Shown: piece after piece, positions 39,290 to 43,832 of the stretch | Layout of the letters: each line of letters opens with the position of its first letter | Position numbering within the stretch: position 1 is the stretch's first letter | Assembly: GCA_017534445.1 (NCBI GenBank) | Contig: JAFXWC010000067.1 | Location: forward strand, 1 to 43,832 | Source: Treponema sp. | Lineage (GTDB): Bacteria > Spirochaetota > Spirochaetia > Treponematales > Treponemataceae | Length of the DNA stretch: 43,832 nt | Direction of reading: 5' to 3' | Notes under the pieces: generated by a model | What the model was told of the DNA's origin: nothing | Databases searched by the model: none | The model's input: only the letters and a program-made list of their open reading frames with translations | Program-made: the position numbers and the translations under genes

Positions 39290-40534
39290 TTATCTGAGAT
39301 AGTCAAGCAAAGTGCTTGAATACATTCTTGCGGCAGTGCTCAAAGTTGCGTTGTTTACGTTTTCGAGTGCCTTGAGGTTTGTAATAGCCTCTGTCATGTC
39401 TATGTCGCCTTCGCGGGCAACAAGGCCTGTTACGTTCAGGTTGTTTACGCCGGAACGCTGGATGTTCTGCTGGGCACGCTCGTATTCGCTTCCAACCTTT
39501 GCAATGCGTGTGTTAAGGTTTGACATTCCCTGGTCAAGAACGCCAAGAACGCGTGTGCCGATAGCCTCGTGGTCTCCGCGGAGCATTGCGTCACGAAGGG
39601 CAATAACTGCGTCGAACATGGAACCGCCGGATACGCTTACGTTGCTTTCGATGTTGTATGGAGGAAGCTGGCTTGAATCCTTAATCATGCCAATGTCGTT
39701 GAGGACGTTTCCGTTAACATCCTGCAGCCACATCTGGTGTGAGTCTGTAGTGCGGAGGTCAAGGCCGCGTGTAACCGGGTCAATTGTTGCGCGTACGCTT
39801 GCACCGGAGTCGTTTATCTTTGCGGCGAGGGCATAGATGTTGTCGCCTGCGTTAACGGCAATGTCTATTCCGTCGATGTTGATTGTGCTGTCTGCCTTTG
39901 CCTGCCATGAGCTAAGGTCGCGCTGTCCCATAAGCTGCTGGGGTTCTGCCCAGAAGGTCTTGTTTCCTGAATTGTCTACTTCAAGGTATGCGTTTTCGTC
40001 AACCTCTACCCTGTTTACGGCAACGTTTCCGTTGTAGTGTACTTCCTTAATAAGAGGCTCTGATGCACCTTCAACATTGCCCATGAGAACTTCAAATGCT
40101 GTGGACTTGCTTCTTGTTCCTGCAAAGAGGGAATTTCCGTCCGGGCCAACAGCGTTTGCGTTCTGGATGAGTTCCTTAAGAAGCTCGTCTACTTCCATGG
40201 ACATATTCTTGAGGTCTTCCTTGCTGTAAGTTCCGTTTGCGCCTGTAACTGCAAGCTCGCGCACCCTCTGCATAATCTGGAGGTTCTGGTTCATGTAGCC
40301 TTCGCGCACCTGGAATTCGTCGGAAAGAATCTGAGCGTTCTTGCCAAACTGGTTTACGCGGGAAAGATATGACTGGTAGCGAACCAAGTGGCCAGCAGCC
40401 AATGGGTCGTCACGCAGCTCGCCAATCCTGCTCTGGCTGCCAATCTGGCGGTTTGCCTGGGCCTGGCGCACTTCCTGCTTGCGGAGGTAGTACTGGGTCT
40501 GAGTATTATTCATCTGGGAACTAATTCTGTTCAT
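39290..40534 (-). CDS. flgL: Flagellar hook-filament junction protein FlgL
   Basis: A 414-aa junction protein between hook and filament. The N-terminus (MNRISSQMNNTQTQYYLRKQEVRQAQANRQIGSQSRIGELRDDPLAAGHLVRYQSYLSRV) has the FlgL/flagellin-like heptad pattern, and the ADPL-type motif appears as RDDPLAAG. The C-terminal helices (AYEN-like: EGDIDMTEAITNLKALENVNNATLSTAARMYSSTLLDYLR) are typical of FlgL. The middle part is a longer beta domain (about 160-300, NKTFWAEPQQLMGQRDLSSW). It is transcribed after flgK from the sigma-28-type promoter at 43000-43026. It is exported through the flagellar type III system. Confidence 0.93.
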   Translation of the reverse strand: MNRISSQMNNTQTQYYLRKQEVRQAQANRQIGSQSRIGELRDDPLAAGHLVRYQSYLSRVNQFGKNAQILSDEFQVREGYMNQNLQIMQRVRELAVTGANGTYSKEDLKNMSMEVDELLKELIQNANAVGPDGNSLFAGTRSKSTAFEVLMGNVEGASEPLIKEVHYNGNVAVNRVEVDENAYLEVDNSGNKTFWAEPQQLMGQRDLSSWQAKADSTINIDGIDIAVNAGDNIYALAAKINDSGASVRATIDPVTRGLDLRTTDSHQMWLQDVNGNVLNDIGMIKDSSQLPPYNIESNVSVSGGSMFDAVIALRDAMLRGDHEAIGTRVLGVLDQGMSNLNTRIAKVGSEYERAQQNIQRSGVNNLNVTGLVAREGDIDMTEAITNLKALENVNNATLSTAARMYSSTLLDYLR

Positions 40535-40577
40535 AATATATGCTCCTCAATCTTTATTTACTAAGTTAAACCTTTAA

Positions 40578-42449
40578 TCAAACGCCAAGGCGGTTAATCA
40601 GGGTGTCCAAAAGCTGGTCCTGTACTGTTACAAAACGGGCAGCCGCATTGTAGCCGTGCTGGAACTTCATGATGTCTGCAAGCTCTTCGTCAATGTTAAC
40701 GCCGCTAATGCTGTCGCGGAGGTCGCGGAGGTCCTGCATGATTGCGTTCTGGCTTGCGAGCATGTTCTGTGCCTGCTCTCCCTTAAGGCCAACGTTTGTG
40801 ACGCTGTCTGCAAAGTAGTCGTCAAGGGTGCGGTTTGAACCAATCATAACGTGGGTGTTGCGGATTGCGGCAATCTCTACAGCGGCACGTCCGTCGTCTG
40901 CGTCTGCAAAGCCCTGAAGGTTGGGGATTGCGGCTGCAACACTCTGAATGTCTGAGCGGATGTTGGGGTTAACCTCTATCCATGCAGAAGGATTCATAAC
41001 CGGTGTTACCGCAAACTGTGCACCGTTCAATGCGTTGACTGCATCTGCCTGTGCAAAGTCGTAAGCGCCCTCTGCTCCGCTTGCCGCAAGAAGACCAGAA
41101 TATCCTGTAAGGAACATGCCTGAATCTTCAACGTGGCGGATTACAAAGTCCGGGTTGTTTATGCTTGCGCTTGCAGTAGCCTTAAGCACAAGGTTTGAGT
41201 TGCGGTCAAGGTAAGCCTTAACCTCTCCGTCAGAGTCATTTATGCGGTTGATGATTTCTTCAACAGTGTCCGTAGCGTGGTAGTCAACCGTAATGTTTCC
41301 GTCGTGACCTGCAAGAGTAAGTGTTCCCTCAAGGCCAATCTGTTCCTGCGGCTTAAGGGAGTTTGTACCTGTCATGCGGAAAACATAGGATGTGTCAAGA
41401 ACGCCGTCGCCGTCGCGGTCAAAGTTGCCGTTTACATTCTCTACAAATGCGTGCTCCGTAAAGAAGTTGAGGCCGGTAACATTGTTCTTGCCGATTGCGT
41501 TGCGGTGTACGTCGTTAACAAGGTCTGCAAAGTTGATTACCATTGTGTTGAGTGACTGCATCTCTGAGCGCAAGTCCTTGTCGCGAAGGTCCATAAGAGC
41601 ACCAAGAGATCCACCCGGGAAGTAAGCCTCAAGCTGGGTGTCCTGCCAGCGAAGGTCAACATAACCGTTGTTGTTGGGGTTGGAAACAGTCTCAACCTGG
41701 CGGGCAATGCTACCCTGAACAATGATTTCTCCGTTTGTGTGAACAAGGAATTCATCCGGGTCTGAGCGGTCAACAGTAACGTTAATCAAGCCACCAAGCT
41801 TTTCAACAAGAAGGTCGCGGCGGTCCTCAAGATCGTTTGGATTGTCACCCATACCCTTTACGCGAACAATCTCGTCGCTAAGGGCTGCAATCTGGCGGGC
41901 ATAGTCGTTAACCTGCTTTACGGTGCCGATTATGTCTGAGTTCACCTGGTCTGTAATGGCAACAAGGCTCTTGTTCCTCTGCTGGATTGAATTTGTAAGG
42001 CTTTCTCCCCTGGTAACAACAGCCTGGCGGGCAGCGTCCGTGTCCGGGTAAAGAGAAAGTTCCTGCCAGCCTTCCCAGTATTTGTCCATGTTGCTTCTGA
42101 TGGAAATTTCATCCGGCTCCATGTAAATCTGCTCAAGCATCTGAAGGTACTTGTCGCGGGTTCCCCAGTAAGTTTCCTGGTTTGTCTGGGCAATGATGCG
42201 GGTGTCCAAAAGCTCGTCGCGAACACGCTTTACAGCCTGAACGTCGGTACCCTGACCAATCTGGCCTGCAACCTCTGCACGCTCCAAATCCGGGCGGTAA
42301 AGGGGATCAAATTCCTTTATGTGGACACGCTGCCTTGAATAGCCTTCCGTGTCTGCGTTAGAGATGTTGTGACCCGCAGTATTAATCTGCATCTGATGGG
42401 CCATCAAAGACCTTTTACCAATTTCTATTCCGCCAAATGAACCTGCCAT
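40578..42449 (-). CDS. flgK: Flagellar hook-associated protein FlgK
   Basis: A 623-aa FlgK (HAP1), the first junction protein on the hook. The N-terminus (SFGGIEIGKRSLMAHQMQINTAGHNISNADTEGYSRQRVHIKEFDP) has the rod/hook signature NISNADTEGYSRQR. The C-terminal part shows SGVNIDEELADIMKFQHGYNAAARFVTVQDQLLDTLINRLGV, the classical FlgK/FlgE end. Middle domains are large and variable (about 200-520). It lies 27 bases after flgN and is followed by flgL, as in most flagellar gene sets. Confidence 0.96.
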   Translation of the reverse strand: MAGSFGGIEIGKRSLMAHQMQINTAGHNISNADTEGYSRQRVHIKEFDPLYRPDLERAEVAGQIGQGTDVQAVKRVRDELLDTRIIAQTNQETYWGTRDKYLQMLEQIYMEPDEISIRSNMDKYWEGWQELSLYPDTDAARQAVVTRGESLTNSIQQRNKSLVAITDQVNSDIIGTVKQVNDYARQIAALSDEIVRVKGMGDNPNDLEDRRDLLVEKLGGLINVTVDRSDPDEFLVHTNGEIIVQGSIARQVETVSNPNNNGYVDLRWQDTQLEAYFPGGSLGALMDLRDKDLRSEMQSLNTMVINFADLVNDVHRNAIGKNNVTGLNFFTEHAFVENVNGNFDRDGDGVLDTSYVFRMTGTNSLKPQEQIGLEGTLTLAGHDGNITVDYHATDTVEEIINRINDSDGEVKAYLDRNSNLVLKATASASINNPDFVIRHVEDSGMFLTGYSGLLAASGAEGAYDFAQADAVNALNGAQFAVTPVMNPSAWIEVNPNIRSDIQSVAAAIPNLQGFADADDGRAAVEIAAIRNTHVMIGSNRTLDDYFADSVTNVGLKGEQAQNMLASQNAIMQDLRDLRDSISGVNIDEELADIMKFQHGYNAAARFVTVQDQLLDTLINRLGV

Positions 42450-42476
42450 TCTAGTCCTCCAAACTTCAATCCAAAA

Positions 42477-42965
42477 TTACATTACAGTGTCCAGCACAAC
42501 GCTCTCTGCGGCCGGACGCACAATCTTACCGTATTTGTTGTACCTAACGTTCCTCTGCTGGGGAACACAGGTATCCAAAACTCCGTTAATAAAATCCTTA
42601 GTAGACTCTACATAAGTGGCAAGGGCTTTATTCTCTATCTTGCTCTTGGAAAGCTTGGTGCGCACGCTAACATAAACGCTCTCAATCTTTGGAGAAAGAT
42701 AAATGTTCTTGTCGTCTCCGGCACAGTTTTCACGGCATGTGTCAAGATTAACAAAGGCGTCGCTGAAAATCTGCATGTTGTTTATGCATTCTTCAAGCTC
42801 CATCCATTTGCGCTGCTTTACGTCGTCGTGAATCTTGCGCTGCTGGGTAAGCATACAGTCCAAAATGTCATTCTGAGCATTCAAAATCTGAAGCAGTTCC
42901 ACGTCTTTTTCCACGGGAGCAGCCGTTTTTGTCTTTTTTGCCTTGTTTTCGTCTTTATTAGCCAT
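42477..42965 (-). CDS. flgN: FlgN-like export chaperone for FlgK and FlgL
   Basis: A 162-aa helical protein at the head of the flgN-flgK-flgL operon. FlgN proteins are mostly helical, bind the C-terminal helix of FlgK and FlgL, and deliver them to the export apparatus. Here the sequence is a charged N-terminal tail (MANKDENKAKKTKTAAPVEK), then long helices (DVELLQILNAQNDILDCMLTQQRKIHDDVKQRKWMELEECINNMQIF). The C-terminus has RNVRYNKYGKIVRPA. The family is poorly conserved, so the call rests on position, length and helical pattern. The promoter at 43000-43026 is near-consensus sigma-28. Confidence 0.75.
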   Translation of the reverse strand: MANKDENKAKKTKTAAPVEKDVELLQILNAQNDILDCMLTQQRKIHDDVKQRKWMELEECINNMQIFSDAFVNLDTCRENCAGDDKNIYLSPKIESVYVSVRTKLSKSKIENKALATYVESTKDFINGVLDTCVPQQRNVRYNKYGKIVRPAAESVVLDTVM

Positions 42966-42999
42966 GTGCCCTTCCTTATATAAAGGTTCTCATCTCTGA

Positions 43000-43026
43000 A
43001 TATCGGAAATCTGCCGTCAAACTTTA
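43000..43026 (-). promoter_or_regulatory. Near-consensus sigma-28 promoter of flgN-flgK-flgL
   Basis: On the minus strand TAAAGTTT (43019-43026), an 11-base spacer, then TCCGATAT (43000-43007). The -35 matches sigma-28 exactly and the -10 differs from GCCGATAA in three bases. The start would be near 42993, 28 bases before the flgN ATG. Confidence 0.8.
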
Positions 43027-43249
43027 GGAAAATTTCTTTTAGGAGCCGCCTGCATTTGTTACTGTGCCCGGCACTCCGTGTCCGGTCAAATTCTGCGGCA
43101 TTTTATCCCGCCATTCAGGGTTCCGCGGGGCCCTACCCGCTCCATTCCTACGGAACGCGCTCCGCGCGCCCTTACTGTCGGGGCTAGGCTTAATTTGTAA
43201 AAGCCCATCACCATAAACGAAATCTGTACCAAAATATAATCTTCCACAG

Positions 43250-43270
43250 ATCCCGAATCAAGTTCGGGAT
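43250..43270. repeat. Short palindromic repeat (ATCCCGAA/TTCGGGAT)
   Basis: A perfect 8-bp inverted repeat around TCAAG, followed by GACAGG. I recall the same CCCGAA-xxxx-TTCGGGATGACAGG pattern as a scattered palindromic element in several bacterial genomes. Only one copy is visible in this window. Confidence 0.5.
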
Positions 43271-43311
43271 GACAGGCATCCATGGTCTGTAAAAACATTT
43301 CCTATTCTCTA

Positions 43312-43339
43312 TTGAATTTATCCTAAAATATCCTATAAT
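43312..43339 (+). promoter_or_regulatory. Sigma-70-type promoter of final lipoprotein gene
   Basis: TTGAAT (43312-43317), 16-base spacer, TATAAT (43334-43339). AGGAGG follows at 43374-43379 before ATG 43385. Confidence 0.6.
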
Positions 43340-43384
43340 ATAGAATAGAGTCGGAGTTTTAAACCAAAGAAAAGGAGGTTTGCC

Positions 43385-43832
43385 ATGAAAAACAAAATCC
43401 TTTCGCTTTTATACACCACGGCCGCAACACTCGTTCTGCTAACAATTTCATCCTGCTCCGGGATATTTTCCGTACCCGACACTCCAGACGAGCAAGGCAC
43501 AAAGGCTGCCCAAGAACAAAGATACACCATTAGCGGAAGCTTCAGCATGCCAAACGCAAGCGCAGCCCCCGCAGAAGTAAACTCTTTTCAGAACCAGGCC
43601 AACCCGCGCAACGCAATGCCGGAAACAAGCGGCCTTACATATATTGTAAAAGCAGTAAACCCAGGCGGCCACGAAGAAAGCACTATATCCACAGACCACA
43701 AGACCTACTACTTGGACAATCTAACGGCCGGCAACTGGCAAATAACCGCATACGCAACAAACCAAAGTACCGGGGTTACCGTAATGCGAAGCGAAACAGA
43801 AAGCGTTTCAATTTCCGCGGAAAGCCCCTACG
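43385..43832 (+). CDS. Lipoprotein of unknown function, 3' end outside window
   Basis: The gene is open from ATG 43385 to the last base, so at least 149 codons are present and no stop is seen. A strong AGGAGG precedes it. The signal peptide (MKNKILSLLYTTAATLVLLTISSC) ends in lipobox ISSC (Cys24), so the protein is membrane anchored. After an acidic-Gln linker (PDTPDEQGTKAAQEQ) comes a beta-rich region (YTISGSFSMPNASAAPAEV, YIVKAVNPGGHEESTISTDHKTYYLDNLTAGNWQITAYATN) of the Ig-like or carboxypeptidase-regulatory-like kind common in treponemal surface lipoproteins. Further domains may follow outside the window. Confidence 0.8.
   Translation, partial: MKNKILSLLYTTAATLVLLTISSCSGIFSVPDTPDEQGTKAAQEQRYTISGSFSMPNASAAPAEVNSFQNQANPRNAMPETSGLTYIVKAVNPGGHEESTISTDHKTYYLDNLTAGNWQITAYATNQSTGVTVMRSETESVSISAESPY

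Larger units (their letters stand above)
42966..43384. other. Divergent spacer with promoters and repeat elements
   Basis: 419 bases without a credible gene. It holds the sigma-28 promoter, a degenerate GC-rich stretch related to family B (about 43105-43190, GGTTCCGCGGGGCCC, CTCCATTCC, GCGCGCCCTTAC), the CCCGAATC...TTCGGG palindrome and the promoter of the last gene. A minus-strand reading frame across 43086-43298 is a repeat artefact. Confidence 0.6.

Noticed and set aside
43086..43298. Minus-strand 70-codon frame in the spacer before the last gene
   Set aside because: It runs through palindromic repeat DNA and has no ribosome-binding site or recognisable protein features.

Overview
This window is chromosomal DNA from a spirochaete, almost certainly a Treponema of the gut or oral type. 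The evidence is two tandem FlaB-type periplasmic flagellins, a FliD with a divergent insertion, a eukaryote-like isoleucyl-tRNA synthetase, and many lipoproteins with short, loose lipoboxes ending in Cys. The gene order flaB-flaB-flaG-fliD-unknown-PilZ-unknown-tsaE-tsaB and flgN-flgK-flgL-fliW-csrA is, from memory, the order seen in other treponemes. Species cannot be fixed from the sequence alone.

Layout, left to right. (1) 1-2200: a 29-codon, very basic ribosomal-type gene with its own promoter, then hemW and a signal peptidase I homologue, all on the minus strand. (2) 2442-8169, minus: a two-gene operon for large exported proteins that share an N-terminal Ig-like domain plus coiled coil. 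One is an Ala/Glu/Arg-rich lipoprotein with PKD/Ig-like repeats; the other fuses an FGE-sulfatase fold to a CAP domain. (3) 8299-10004: smpB, then tsaC and a DivIC/FtsB-like gene. (4) 10202-18826, plus: a 1268-aa very acidic disordered protein, two Maf-type (DUF115) glycosyltransferases and a membrane protein ending in a degenerate GGDEF-like domain. (5) 18850-23552, minus: ileS and two lipoproteins. (6) 23891-28064: two small secreted proteins, argF and nrnA, separated by repeat-rich or structured spacers. (7) 28483-30151: a sigma-factor-like protein under a sigma-54-type promoter, overlapping rdgB. (8) 30373-38390: the flagellin/FliD locus, running into PilZ and t6A genes. (9) 38542-42965, minus: csrA, fliW, flgL, flgK and flgN, behind a near-consensus sigma-28 promoter. 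(10) 43385-end: a lipoprotein that runs off the window.

How the genes work together. The flagellar part carries the filament (FlaB x2), its cap (FliD), FlaG, the hook-filament junction (FlgK, FlgL) and their chaperone (FlgN). It also carries the FliW-CsrA switch, which in other bacteria couples flagellin translation to export. The first flaB leader contains a perfect hairpin with an AGGA tetraloop (30327-30344) plus a GGAGGA ribosome-binding site, the classical arrangement for CsrA binding. The second flaB leader shows a different promoter and no such hairpin. The two Maf genes are plausible flagellin glycosyltransferases. TsaB, TsaC and TsaE belong to the t6A tRNA modification pathway.

Intergenic DNA is rich in palindromic repeats: a 101-bp tandem duplication with two internal palindromes (24718-24911), two dispersed families of GC-rich hairpin elements, and a 10-bp-phased array of two alternating motifs (28233-28329) about 100 bp upstream of the sigma-54-type promoter.
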